From NCBI RefSeq assembly GCF_011617705.1, contig NZ_CP050154.1, positions 3,038,001 through 3,102,000 on the forward strand: a stretch of DNA of 64,000 bases, read 5' to 3'. Below the pieces are notes generated by a model. It was not told the DNA's origin. It searched no databases and saw only the letters and a list, made by a program, of their open reading frames with translations. A program made the translations under genes and the position numbers. Below, in pieces: positions 17,373 through 28,141 of this stretch (the first letter of the stretch is position 1; each line of letters opens with the position of its first letter). Source of the DNA: Brevibacterium limosum (GTDB lineage Bacteria > Actinomycetota > Actinomycetes > Actinomycetales > Brevibacteriaceae).

Positions 17373-18932
17373 TCAGCCCTCCTGAGCCGAGTCCTCCTGC
17401 GAAGAAGCCAATGGCTTGGTGAATGGGAACAGAATGGTTTCGCGGATTCCCAAACCGGTCAATGCCATGAGCAGACGGTCGAGTCCCATTCCCATTCCGC
17501 CGGTCGGCGGCATTCCGTGTTCCATCGACATGAGGAAGTCCTCGTCGAGTCCCATCGCTTCGTCGTCTCCGCGCGCGGCATCCGCGGCCTGGGCCTCGAA
17601 GCGCTGACGCTGGATGATCGGGTCGACGAGCTCCGAATAGCCGGTGGCCAGTTCGAAGCCGCGCACGTACAGGTCCCACTTCTCCACGACGCCCTTCTTC
17701 GTCCGGTGCTCGCGCACCAGCGGTGAGGTGTCGACCGGGAAGTCGGTGACGAAGGTCGGAGCCCACAGCTTGTCCTGGTAGAAGTGCTCCCACAACTCTT
17801 CGACGTATTTGCCGTGCGAGCGGAAGACACCGCCCAGGTCGACGTCGTTGTCGGCGGCGATCTTGTCGAGCACGTCCATTCCGGTCTCAGGGGTCACCTC
17901 GACGCCGGATTCCTCGGACAGGGAATCATACATGCTCACGACCGGCCAGTCGCCGCCGAAGTCGTATTCGGTGCCGTCGTCGAGAGTGACGACGAGCGAC
18001 CCGGTGGCATCCTGTGCGGCGTTCTGGATGAGCGTCTTCGTCAGATCGGCGATCGAATGGTAGTCGCCGAAGGACTGATAGGCCTCGAGCATCGCGAATT
18101 CCGGAGAGTGAGTGGAGTCTGCGCCCTCATTGCGGAAGTTGCGGTTGATCTCGAAGACGTTCTCGATTCCGCCGACGACAGCCCGCTTGAGGAACAGCTC
18201 CGGGGCGATTCGCAGGTACATGTCGATGTCGTAGGCGTTCATATGCGTCTTGAACGGACGCGCGGACGCTCCGCCGTGCATGGTCTGCAGCATCGGCGTC
18301 TCGATCTCGATGAAGTCCTGGTCTGCGAAGGTCCTCCGCAGCGACGACATCACCTTTGCGCGGGTGAGCATCGTCTCCCGGGCCTGTTCGCGGGTGATGA
18401 GATCGAGGTAGCGCTGGCGCACACGGGTGTCTTCGGCCAGTTCGGTGTGCAGTCCCGGCAGCGGACGGATGGCCTTCGACGCCATGGTCCAGGAGTCCGC
18501 GAGCACGGAGAGCTCACCGCGCTTGGATTTGATGACACGCCCGTGCAGGAACAGGAAATCGCCGAGGTCGACGTCGGACTTGAAGTCGTCGAGGCGTTCC
18601 TGGCCGACCTCGCGCAGCGAGAGCATCCCCTGCAGGCGGGAGCCGTCACCGGCCTGCAGTGTGACGAAGCAGAGTTTGCCGGTGGTGCGGACGAAGACGA
18701 CTCGACCGATGACGCCGACGATGTCCTCGGTCTCCTCCCCCGTTTCGAGACCGTCGTGGGCGGCGTGCACCTCGGCGAGGCTGTGGGTGCGGGGCACCGT
18801 GACCGGGTAGGCGTCGGTTCCGTTGTCGAGGAGACGCTGGCGCTTGTCCTTTCGGATCCGGATCTGTTCCGGATCGAGGTGTTCGGGTGAAAGGTCTGCG
18901 TTCTCAGGTGTCTTCGAGTCGGTGTTCGCCAT
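17373..18932 (-). CDS. lysS: Lysyl-tRNA synthetase (class II)
   Basis: This charges tRNA-Lys. The 519-residue protein has the OB-fold anticodon-binding domain (IVGVIGRVVFVRTTGKLCFV region), class II motif 2 (NRNFRNEGADSTHSPEFAMLEAY in two pieces) and motif 3 (GGMGMGLDRLLMALTG, near the C terminus). Its length is normal. It lies 44 bp after the DUF2520 gene in the same direction and is followed immediately by the small membrane gene and lsr2. Confidence 0.97.
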   Translation of the reverse strand: MANTDSKTPENADLSPEHLDPEQIRIRKDKRQRLLDNGTDAYPVTVPRTHSLAEVHAAHDGLETGEETEDIVGVIGRVVFVRTTGKLCFVTLQAGDGSRLQGMLSLREVGQERLDDFKSDVDLGDFLFLHGRVIKSKRGELSVLADSWTMASKAIRPLPGLHTELAEDTRVRQRYLDLITREQARETMLTRAKVMSSLRRTFADQDFIEIETPMLQTMHGGASARPFKTHMNAYDIDMYLRIAPELFLKRAVVGGIENVFEINRNFRNEGADSTHSPEFAMLEAYQSFGDYHSIADLTKTLIQNAAQDATGSLVVTLDDGTEYDFGGDWPVVSMYDSLSEESGVEVTPETGMDVLDKIAADNDVDLGGVFRSHGKYVEELWEHFYQDKLWAPTFVTDFPVDTSPLVREHRTKKGVVEKWDLYVRGFELATGYSELVDPIIQRQRFEAQAADAARGDDEAMGLDEDFLMSMEHGMPPTGGMGMGLDRLLMALTGLGIRETILFPFTKPLASSQEDSAQEG

Positions 18933-18976
18933 GCTTCAAGGCTACCGTGGACGGCCCGTGCGGGGGAATTCGGCGG

Positions 18977-19867
18977 TCAGTCCAGAGCGGTCAGGATCTG
19001 CTGTGCCTGGGCCTCTGTGATCCGTCCCATCGCCAGGGCTTTCGCAGTCGTCGATCGGGCGAGTGCGATGTAGCTGTTGCGCACCGCCGGGTTCGACCGG
19101 CTGAGGCTGAATTCGCTCAGTGCCGCCAGGTGCGCTTCGATGGTGCCGACATCACCGCGGCTGACCGGACCGGTCAGTGCTCTGGGTCCGTTCTGCATCG
19201 TGTTGGCGACGCTGGCGTCGACGAGGGCGTGGAGGACGGCTGATGGATCGGAGACCCCCGCCTCGGTGAGCAGCTCCATGGCTTCGGTGAGGATCGTGAT
19301 CGAATGGTTCGATGCGTGGGTGATGGCCGCGTGGTAGAGAGGACGGTCGGCCTCGGCGATGTCGATCGGTTCAGCACCGAGTTCGACGACGAGGGCTTCC
19401 CCCACCGGCCGGATCGATGCGGGCGCGGTGACCGCGATCGTCGCCTGCCGCAGGCGGCTGAGATCGACCTCGGTTCCGGTGAAGGTCAGCGACGGGTGCA
19501 GGGCGATGGGCAGAGCGCCGAGGCTGGTCCCGGCTTCGAGGACGTCGGTTCCGTACCGGCCGGAGCAGTGGACGAGGATCTGCCCGGCGTGGATGCGTCC
19601 GAGCTCGGACAAGCCTGTGACCAGCGGCGCGATCTCGTCATCGGGAACGGCGAGGAGCACGAGTTCGGCGCGCTCGGTGATCTCGTCCGGGTCGAGGACG
19701 GGCACTCCGGGCAGCATGTCCTCGGCGCGTTCGAGGCTCGCCGCCGAGGTGGCGCTGACCCCGATGACGGCGTGACCCGCCTGCCTCCAGGCGGCACCGA
19801 TGCTGGCTCCGACTCGACCGCAGCCGATGATTCCGATGCCCAGCCTCGGTGCGTCGCCTTGGCTCAT
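18977..19867 (-). CDS. Rossmann-like and DUF2520 domain protein
   Basis: The 296-residue protein has an N-terminal NAD(P)-binding Rossmann domain (LGIGIIGCGRVGASIGAAWR, residues 9-28) and a C-terminal all-helical DUF2520 domain, an arrangement related to proline/ketopantoate reductase-like dehydrogenases. In other Actinobacteria this gene often precedes panC, suggesting a link to pantothenate metabolism, but panC is not in this window. The true start is the ATG at 19867, overlapping the stop of the PH-domain gene as ATGA; a much longer open frame upstream is a shadow. The reaction is unknown. Confidence 0.85.
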   Translation of the reverse strand: MSQGDAPRLGIGIIGCGRVGASIGAAWRQAGHAVIGVSATSAASLERAEDMLPGVPVLDPDEITERAELVLLAVPDDEIAPLVTGLSELGRIHAGQILVHCSGRYGTDVLEAGTSLGALPIALHPSLTFTGTEVDLSRLRQATIAVTAPASIRPVGEALVVELGAEPIDIAEADRPLYHAAITHASNHSITILTEAMELLTEAGVSDPSAVLHALVDASVANTMQNGPRALTGPVSRGDVGTIEAHLAALSEFSLSRSNPAVRNSYIALARSTTAKALAMGRITEAQAQQILTALD

Positions 19868-21735
19868 CCTTCGTCCTCCTCGGGAGTCTGTGTCCGGTGG
19901 GTGTGTGCACTCTTCGCCGCCGCGTCGAAGTGCTGGCGGGCGATCCGGGTGCGTTCGGCGTGTTCGGTGAAGAAGCGTTTGGCTCCGTCCACGCTCTGGT
20001 GCTTCACGAGCGGGGTGATGGGCCCTGCGGTCGAATGCACGGCCACGGTGCCCAGGTCGAGCGCCCGCATCAGCGGTCCCTGATAGTAGCGCAGGGACTG
20101 GACGCGGACATGGGGCACGAAGTCGACGCGGTGGTCGAGGACGCCCAGGCGCAGCACCAGCATCGAATCGGTCAGGGCATAGGCGCGTCGTTTCCAGACG
20201 AGCGGATCGACCAGGCGTGACGAGCGCGGCTGCGGGTGGAACAGCTCCTCGGCCGCGGCGGCGTTCGGGTGGGCGGACTTCCGGTCGTACATCGCCGAAC
20301 GGACCAAGGTGTCCGCGCCGATGTCGTCGGGCAGCTGCGGGTCCGGCAGTGAGAGGCCGACCATGAGCAGGGCCTGGTCGATGTCGCCGACGGGCAGCAG
20401 CAGGTTCGATTCGGTCGTCCCACCGTCGCTGGCGATATTGTAGTGGGCCTGCCACCAGCCGGCCCACCGCCACAGCAGCGGCTGGTGCAGGGCCACCGCC
20501 TGGATCCGGTCGAGCGGGATGACCTTGCGTGAGGTGGAGAAGAGTCCGTGGTTGACGGCCAGCCCGTTCTCGCCGAGGCGGACGACGAAGTTCGCATTGT
20601 CGAGGTTCTTCCGAAATACGGAGAACGCCGCGAAGACTCCCGGCAGAACACCGACGAGCATCGGGATGAACGCCTCCTTGATGCCGAGGGCCAAGAACAC
20701 GATCGCCGCGATGACGACGACGATGACGACGGCCACGGACACCAGGGTCTCGGTCTTGAGCAGGGAGGCGACGACGACCCGGTGGACGGGCACCCGGATG
20801 ATCTCGCCTTCTTCGCCGACCCGAGGCTTGAGATGGTAGGGGGCGAGCAGATCGCCGAGGCTGGATTCGGCTTCGCCCGAGACATCATCGGCCAGGCTGC
20901 CGAGCCGTTTGCTCAGTCGCACACCGAGGCTGTCCCCGCCTCGTTCGGGCACCGACCGATCGACTCCGGTCTCCGCACCAGGTGCCGAGGTCTGCCCGCC
21001 GGTGTCGGGGACGGACACGGCTGGCCCGGGCGGGCCCGCAGCGAAGTTCCCTGACGCACCGAACCCTGCCGCTCCGGTCGCTGCCCCATCAGGACCGGCC
21101 GAACCGTTTTCGGTCGAACCGGAACCAGGGAGCCCGGGGGCCGCCTCGGTGCGGTTGTGTTCCTGTCTGCGGGAGCGGACGGCGGCGAGCAGTTCGTCGC
21201 GCAGCTCCTCGGCTCGCTTCTTCGACAGGTACTTCAGCGAGATGTTCGAGTCGGTGCCGCCGGCGACGTCGAAGACGAGTTCGGCCATTCCGAGCACGCG
21301 CGGCAGCAGCTTCTGCTGCAGGTCGATGGACTGCACTCGGTCCAGACGGGCCTTACGCAGCTTCTTCGACAGCAGTCCGCGCCGATAGTAGATCGCCTCG
21401 GCATCGACCCGGTAGCCCATGACCCGCCACGCCAACCAGCTGAAGAGCGCGGTGAGTAAGAGGATGAGGATGATTCCGCCGACGACGGCGAGGATCACCA
21501 GCGGATGGCTGCGCAGCCAATCGGCGAATGTGAGGTTGACGGAGCGGCCGGAAGCCAGGTCTTCGACGGCGCTCTGGAAGAAGTTCTGCAGTCCATAGGC
21601 CGCAGCGATGAAGATGCCGACGAGGACGCCGAGGCTCTCGAGAATCGGCGTGAGCGGGTGGACACGGTGCCAGACTTCGGGGGCGGCCGCCTCGGTGGCG
21701 GGGTCCGGGTTTCCGAGCGAGGATTCGTCGCTCAT
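19864..21735 (-). CDS. Large membrane protein with bacterial PH domains (YdbT-like)
   Basis: The protein (about 623 aa) has a pair of membrane helices near the N terminus (ILESLGVLVGIFIAAAYGLQ and HPLVILAVVGGIILILLLTA), a PH-like domain (AIYYRRGLLSKKLRKARLDR), a low-complexity Gly/Ala/Pro linker, two more helices near residue 350 and further PH-like domains ending near residue 600. Bacterial bPH2 membrane proteins of this type occur as adjacent pairs; their function is poorly known. It is coupled at both ends (GTGA with the upstream PH gene, ATGA with DUF2520). The GTG at 21741 is an alternative start. Confidence 0.8.
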   Translation of the reverse strand: MSDESSLGNPDPATEAAAPEVWHRVHPLTPILESLGVLVGIFIAAAYGLQNFFQSAVEDLASGRSVNLTFADWLRSHPLVILAVVGGIILILLLTALFSWLAWRVMGYRVDAEAIYYRRGLLSKKLRKARLDRVQSIDLQQKLLPRVLGMAELVFDVAGGTDSNISLKYLSKKRAEELRDELLAAVRSRRQEHNRTEAAPGLPGSGSTENGSAGPDGAATGAAGFGASGNFAAGPPGPAVSVPDTGGQTSAPGAETGVDRSVPERGGDSLGVRLSKRLGSLADDVSGEAESSLGDLLAPYHLKPRVGEEGEIIRVPVHRVVVASLLKTETLVSVAVVIVVVIAAIVFLALGIKEAFIPMLVGVLPGVFAAFSVFRKNLDNANFVVRLGENGLAVNHGLFSTSRKVIPLDRIQAVALHQPLLWRWAGWWQAHYNIASDGGTTESNLLLPVGDIDQALLMVGLSLPDPQLPDDIGADTLVRSAMYDRKSAHPNAAAAEELFHPQPRSSRLVDPLVWKRRAYALTDSMLVLRLGVLDHRVDFVPHVRVQSLRYYQGPLMRALDLGTVAVHSTAGPITPLVKHQSVDGAKRFFTEHAERTRIARQHFDAAAKSAHTHRTQTPEEDEG

Positions 21736-21737
21736 GG

Positions 21738-22238
21738 TCACAGTCCGGCGAGATTGGCTTGGCCGAGTCCGGCGAGACTGTCGCGCAGGCGGTCGGCTTC
21801 GGCGCGGGGCAGACCGGGAATCGTCGCGTCGGTGGCCGCGGAGGCAGTGTGGAGTTTGACGGTGGCGAGGCCGAACATGCGGTCGACGGGGCCGGCGTCG
21901 ACGTCGACGAACTGCAGGCGACCGTAGGGCACGACGGTGGCGCGGTGGAACATGATGCCGCGGCGGACGAGCAGGTCGTCCTCACGTTCGGCGTAGCCGA
22001 TGGCGCGGGCCTGGCGGAGGATGATGAGCGTCGAGATGATGCCGTATGCGAGGACGGCGACCCATGCCAGGTGAAGCCACGGCACCTCGGAGGTGAAGAT
22101 GATGGCCAGGACGAGTGCGGCGATGAACAGCGGGATGAGGAGGATCAGGCCGGCGAGGACCTCCTTCGTCCCGTATTTCGGGCTGACCCGGTTGAAGGGC
22201 ACATCGAGTCCGATGGTGAAGGAATGGTCGCGGTTCAT
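21738..22238 (-). CDS. Small PH-domain membrane protein (YdbS-like)
   Basis: The 166-residue protein has two adjacent membrane helices (VLAGLILLIPLFIAALVLAI and WLHLAWVAVLAYGIISTLII) followed by one bacterial PH domain (LLVRRGIMFHRATVVPYGRL). It forms the usual small/large pair with the next gene, YdbS/YdbT style. It overlaps DUF3180 upstream by ATGA (22235-22238). The pair probably acts as one membrane complex; the role is unknown. Confidence 0.8.
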   Translation of the reverse strand: MNRDHSFTIGLDVPFNRVSPKYGTKEVLAGLILLIPLFIAALVLAIIFTSEVPWLHLAWVAVLAYGIISTLIILRQARAIGYAEREDDLLVRRGIMFHRATVVPYGRLQFVDVDAGPVDRMFGLATVKLHTASAATDATIPGLPRAEADRLRDSLAGLGQANLAGL

Positions 22239-22696
22239 GCGGTTTCAGCTCCCGGCGGGTCTTGGGGTGGGATCTCGCAGAATCCCTCGACGATCATACC
22301 GACGATCATGAGCACGGCGGCAGAGATCATTGCGACAAGCATGCCTGCGGCCAAATCGTTGCGGATTCCCGGTGCGGACAGGAAATAGTAGCCCGCGTTT
22401 CCGAGATACCAGCCGGAGAGTCCGGCCCCGGTCAGGGCGCTGGCTTTGGCCATGATCGCCACTCGCGCCGCTTGGATCGGGTCGATCTCCTTCGTCCGGT
22501 CCCCGTCGTTCCATTTCTTGATGGGCCAGCCGAGCAGGAACAGGACGGCGGCGAGGACGAGCATGCCGATGACGGCGAACCACGGCAGGCCGGGCAGCGA
22601 GAATCCTTGGCTTTCGAGCACCACATCGACCACGATCGCGAGAACCGTGCCGATCACGGCCCAGACGGCGAGGGTGGACGAGGAGGTTCTCTGCAT
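22235..22696 (-). CDS. DUF3180 family membrane protein
   Basis: The 153-residue protein has four hydrophobic segments (starting TLAVWAVIGTVLAIVVDVVL) and a central charged loop (WPIKKWNDGDRTKEIDPIQAARVAIMAKAS). This matches DUF3180, an actinobacterial membrane family found almost always next to folK. The loop EIDPIQAARVAIMAKASAL is the most conserved-looking part. It lies 28 bp after folBK. Function is unknown; constant linkage to folate genes hints at a role in membrane or pterin biology. Confidence 0.85.
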   Translation of the reverse strand: MQRTSSSTLAVWAVIGTVLAIVVDVVLESQGFSLPGLPWFAVIGMLVLAAVLFLLGWPIKKWNDGDRTKEIDPIQAARVAIMAKASALTGAGLSGWYLGNAGYYFLSAPGIRNDLAAGMLVAMISAAVLMIVGMIVEGFCEIPPQDPPGAETA

Positions 22697-22724
22697 GGTT
22701 CCCAGTCTCTCAGATCGCGGGCGG

Positions 22725-23672
22725 TTATCCAGAGGTGATCCGGGAGATGTCCTGGTCGTCGAGTTCCGCCAGAACCGCGCTGAGCGGCCGGCGCCCCTGC
22801 GGGGTGTCGATGCGGGTGTCGCCGACGAGTTCGGCCCAGGGGGCGAGCACGAAGGCGCGCTCGTGGGCGTGGGGGTGCGGCAGCGTCAGCCGCGGGGTTC
22901 TGCTGCCGAGCTCTGCGTCTTCGGTTCCGAAGCGGATGAGGTCGATGTCGAGGGTGCGCGGTCCCCACCGCAGCTGCCTCGTCCGCCCGCAGGCGACTTC
23001 GATTCCCTGTGCCACCGACAGCAGCTCGAGCGCCGACAGCGTGGTGGACACGAGCACTCCGAGGTTGAGGAAGTCGTTCTGTTCGACCCCGCCCCAGGGT
23101 GCGGTGCGGAAGAGGGAGGACCGGCGTGTGACGGTGATGTCCGGGTGCCGGTCGAGGGCGGCCACCGCTTGGTCGAGGGTGTCCGCGGCGTCGCCGAGGT
23201 TCGCCCCGAGGTTGAGGTACGCCTCGGTCCCACTATCGTCTGTGCCGCCCGCACCGGGCACGGCGGTGCCGGTCTCCCCCTCCGAGGCGGCCACGGGGGT
23301 GGTGCGGAACCGTTCGACGCGGATGCGCACATCGTCGAAGGTCCGTTGGATCGGCGCGGAGGGTTTGTGGACGACGACTTCGACGTTGTCGCACAGGCTC
23401 AGGCAGTGGTCGGCGATGTGTTCGGCGAGGGTTTCGATGAGGTCGAAGGTGTTGTTCTCGACGATGCCGGCGACGTCTTCGGCGAGATCTCCGTAATGGA
23501 TCGTCTCGGTGAGGTCGTCGGTGGCTGCTGCCCGTGCGACCGACGTGTGCAGGGTGACGTCGATGACGAAGTCCTGCCCCTCGCGCTTCTCGAAGTCGAA
23601 GACCCCGTGGTTGCCGCGCACCGTCAGCCCGCGCAGTTCGATGCGGTCGGGGGCCGACTCGGTGCCGGTCAT
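22725..23672 (-). CDS. folKB: Fused dihydroneopterin aldolase and HPPK (FolB-FolK)
   Basis: One 315-residue protein carries two consecutive steps of folate synthesis. Residues about 8-122 are FolB (IELRGLTVRGNHGVFDFEKR, and the catalytic-Lys region VEVVVHKPSAPIQ). After an acidic Gly-rich linker, residues about 150-310 are FolK (AYLNLGANLGD, SSLFRTAPWGGVEQNDFLN, RWGPRTLDIDLI with the Mg-binding Asp pair). The start overlaps the folP stop as ATGA. Some actinobacteria keep these as separate genes; the fusion is seen directly here. Confidence 0.93.
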   Translation of the reverse strand: MTGTESAPDRIELRGLTVRGNHGVFDFEKREGQDFVIDVTLHTSVARAAATDDLTETIHYGDLAEDVAGIVENNTFDLIETLAEHIADHCLSLCDNVEVVVHKPSAPIQRTFDDVRIRVERFRTTPVAASEGETGTAVPGAGGTDDSGTEAYLNLGANLGDAADTLDQAVAALDRHPDITVTRRSSLFRTAPWGGVEQNDFLNLGVLVSTTLSALELLSVAQGIEVACGRTRQLRWGPRTLDIDLIRFGTEDAELGSRTPRLTLPHPHAHERAFVLAPWAELVGDTRIDTPQGRRPLSAVLAELDDQDISRITSG

Positions 23673-24547
23673 TGCGCGACTCCGTCGGTTCCGAAGTTCG
23701 CTGCAGGGCCCGCTGCCGCGGAGTGTTCCCTGACCGCGGCGATGACCTTGCAGGCGATCGCCGAGGTGGCCGGATCGTGGACACGGACCGCCCAGGCTCC
23801 GGCCTGCGCGGAGATCGCGGAGATCGTGGCCGTGGCCTGATCCTTCGCCGCCTGCTCTGCCTGCTTCGGGTCGTCGGGGCTGAGCAGGGAGGCGATGAAG
23901 CGCTTTCTGCTGGCGGCGACGAGGAGACGATGGTCGAGTGCCGCGAATTCGTCGAGGGCGGAGAGCAGCTGCCAGTTGTGTTCGGCGTTCTTCGAGAATC
24001 CGAGACCGGGGTCGACGATGATGTTCGCAGGTGTGATGCCGACGGCGATGGCTTCGTCGATGCGGGTGCGCAGTTCGGCGATCACCTCGGCGACGACATC
24101 GTCGTAGTGGAAGGTCGCCGACGCCTGATCGAGGTAGCCGCGCCAGTGCATGAGCACGACGGGGGCGCCGGACTCGGCGGCGACGCTGAGCATGGCGGGA
24201 TCCGACTGTCCGGCGGAGACGTCGTTGATGATGTGAGCGCCGGCCGCCAGGGATTCTGCGGCGACACCGGCGCGCATCGTATCGACGCTGATGACGGCTC
24301 CGGCGGCGGCGAGTTCACGGACGACGGGAACGACGCGACGCAGCTCTTCGGCTTCGTCGACGCGGGCCGAACCCGGACGCGTCGATTCGCCGCCGACGTC
24401 GATGATGTCGGCACCGGTGGCCATGAGTTCGAGTCCGTGGGCGACGGCGCGGTCGTGGTCGAACCACAGTCCGCCGTCGGAGAAGGAGTCGGGGGTGACG
24501 TTGAGGACGCCCATGATCTGCGTCGTCTTCGCGGCTGTTTCGTCCAT
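23669..24547 (-). CDS. folP: Dihydropteroate synthase
   Basis: It joins p-aminobenzoate to hydroxymethyl-dihydropterin pyrophosphate and is the sulfonamide target. The 292-residue TIM-barrel protein has the N-terminal signature MGVLNVTPDSFSDGG, IDVGGESTRPGS and the later DPGLGFSKNAEHNW. The Asp and Arg/Lys pterin-site residues are in their usual places. It lies 24 bp after folE and overlaps folBK. Confidence 0.96.
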   Translation of the reverse strand: MDETAAKTTQIMGVLNVTPDSFSDGGLWFDHDRAVAHGLELMATGADIIDVGGESTRPGSARVDEAEELRRVVPVVRELAAAGAVISVDTMRAGVAAESLAAGAHIINDVSAGQSDPAMLSVAAESGAPVVLMHWRGYLDQASATFHYDDVVAEVIAELRTRIDEAIAVGITPANIIVDPGLGFSKNAEHNWQLLSALDEFAALDHRLLVAASRKRFIASLLSPDDPKQAEQAAKDQATATISAISAQAGAWAVRVHDPATSAIACKVIAAVREHSAAAGPAANFGTDGVAQ

Positions 24548-24571
24548 CGCTGTGTGATCCTGGCTCGAGTC

Positions 24572-25194
24572 TCAGCGACCGAGGATGAGGCTCATCGCTT
24601 CGGCGCGGGAGGCGCTGTCGCGCAGCTGCCCGCGCACGGCCGAGGTGATCGTCGAGGCTCCGGGTTTGCGGACTCCGCGCATGGTCATGCACAGGTGTTC
24701 GGCTTCGACGACGACGATGACGCCCTGCGGGTCGAGGTGGTCGACGAGTGCATCGGCGATCTGTGCGGTCAGGCGTTCCTGCACCTGGGGGCGACGAGCA
24801 TAGACCTCGACGAGGCGGGCCAGTTTGGACAGTCCCGTGACCTTGCCGTTCCTGCTCGGGATGTAGCCGATATGGGCGACGCCGTGGAAGGGCACGAGGT
24901 GGTGTTCGCAGGTGGAGTACAGGTCGATGTCGCGGACGAGGACGAGTTCCTCGTGGCTGATGTCGAAGGTGACTCCGAGGACTTCGGCCGGGTCGCGGTG
25001 GAGCCCGGCGAAGATCTCCTCATAGGCCCGAGCCACTCGGCCCGGAGTCTCGAGCAGACCTTCCCGATCGGGGTCTTCTCCCACGGCGATGAGGATCTCA
25101 CGCACTGCAGCGGCGATGCGCTCCTGGTCGACCTTGTTCTCGTGCCCTGCGGGGGCGGGGCCGAGACCGGCGGAGACCTCTTCGATATCGGCCA

Positions 25195-25195
<1 letters not shown>
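24572..25195 (-). CDS. folE: GTP cyclohydrolase I
   Basis: It converts GTP to dihydroneopterin triphosphate, the entry to folate. The 207-residue protein has the zinc-site pattern [12 protein letters not shown] and later [14 protein letters not shown], with the family motif [20 protein letters not shown] split over two strands. Its ATG overlaps the ftsH stop (TGATG), so folate synthesis is coupled to ftsH translation, a conserved actinobacterial arrangement. Confidence 0.96.
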
Positions 25196-27363
<2,168 letters not shown>

Positions 27364-27542
27364 AAGTCCTCTCAGGAAAAAGATGTGGGCAACCGCTTCA
27401 GGCTACCGAGGCTGCCTGGGAACATCCCCCACAGCCTAGTACTTCGCACCCCTATAGCCCGAATGCGCGCCAGATCTGTTCCGTCACATGCCCCGGACTC
27501 GGCCCGGGTTCGCCGCGGGCGTAAAAAGCGGTGCGGGCGGGC

Positions 27543-28094
27543 TCAGCTGTAGACGTGCTGGGCCAGGGTCGCGACGAAGGGCACGTTGCGGTATTTCTCC
27601 GCATAGTCCAGGCCGTAGCCGATGACGAACTCGTTGGGCACATCGAAGCCGACGTACCTGACGTCGATGTCGACCTTGACGGCTTCGGGCTTGCGCAGCA
27701 TGGTGCAGATCTCGACAGTGTCAGCCCCGCGGGTGCGCAGGTTCTGGACCAGCCAGGACAGGGTGAGTCCGGAGTCGATGATGTCTTCGACGATGAGGAC
27801 GTGACGGTCGGTGAGGTCGGTGTCGAGGTCCTTGAGGATGCGCACGACGCCGGAGGATTTGGTGCCCGAGCCGTAGGAGGACACGGCCATCCAGTCCATC
27901 GTCACCGGTGAGTGCAGGGCGCGGGCGAGGTCGGCCATGACCATGACAGCCCCCTTGAGGACACCGACGAGGAGAATGTCCTTGTCTTTGTAGTCGTCAT
28001 CGATGGCGGCGGCCAGTTCAACGAGTCGTGCGGCTATCTGTTCTTCCGAAACGAGTACTTTTTCGATGTCATTGCCGAGATCGTTGATGTCCAC
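27543..28094 (-). CDS. hpt: Hypoxanthine phosphoribosyltransferase
   Basis: It salvages hypoxanthine/guanine with PRPP. The 183-residue protein has the PRPP loop VLIVEDIIDSGLTL, the flexible-loop SSYGSGTKSSG and C-terminal VGFDVPNEFVIGYGLDY that closes on the purine. It starts at a GTG with a GAGGAG site about 10 nt upstream. In related genomes it follows tilS directly; here an MFS gene and an amidohydrolase gene lie between them. It is 179 bp upstream of ftsH; that gap (27364-27542) contains no gene or clear hairpin. Confidence 0.95.
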   Translation of the reverse strand: MDINDLGNDIEKVLVSEEQIAARLVELAAAIDDDYKDKDILLVGVLKGAVMVMADLARALHSPVTMDWMAVSSYGSGTKSSGVVRILKDLDTDLTDRHVLIVEDIIDSGLTLSWLVQNLRTRGADTVEICTMLRKPEAVKVDIDVRYVGFDVPNEFVIGYGLDYAEKYRNVPFVATLAQHVYS

Positions 28095-28141
28095 GAGTGT
28101 CGATTCTCCTCAGAAGTGGGTCCTGGAGATTCCATTATGGG

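Noticed and set aside
20909-21150. Low-complexity Gly/Ala/Pro stretch in the large PH-domain protein as a separate gene
   Set aside because: It is a linker inside one continuous frame with PH domains on both sides.
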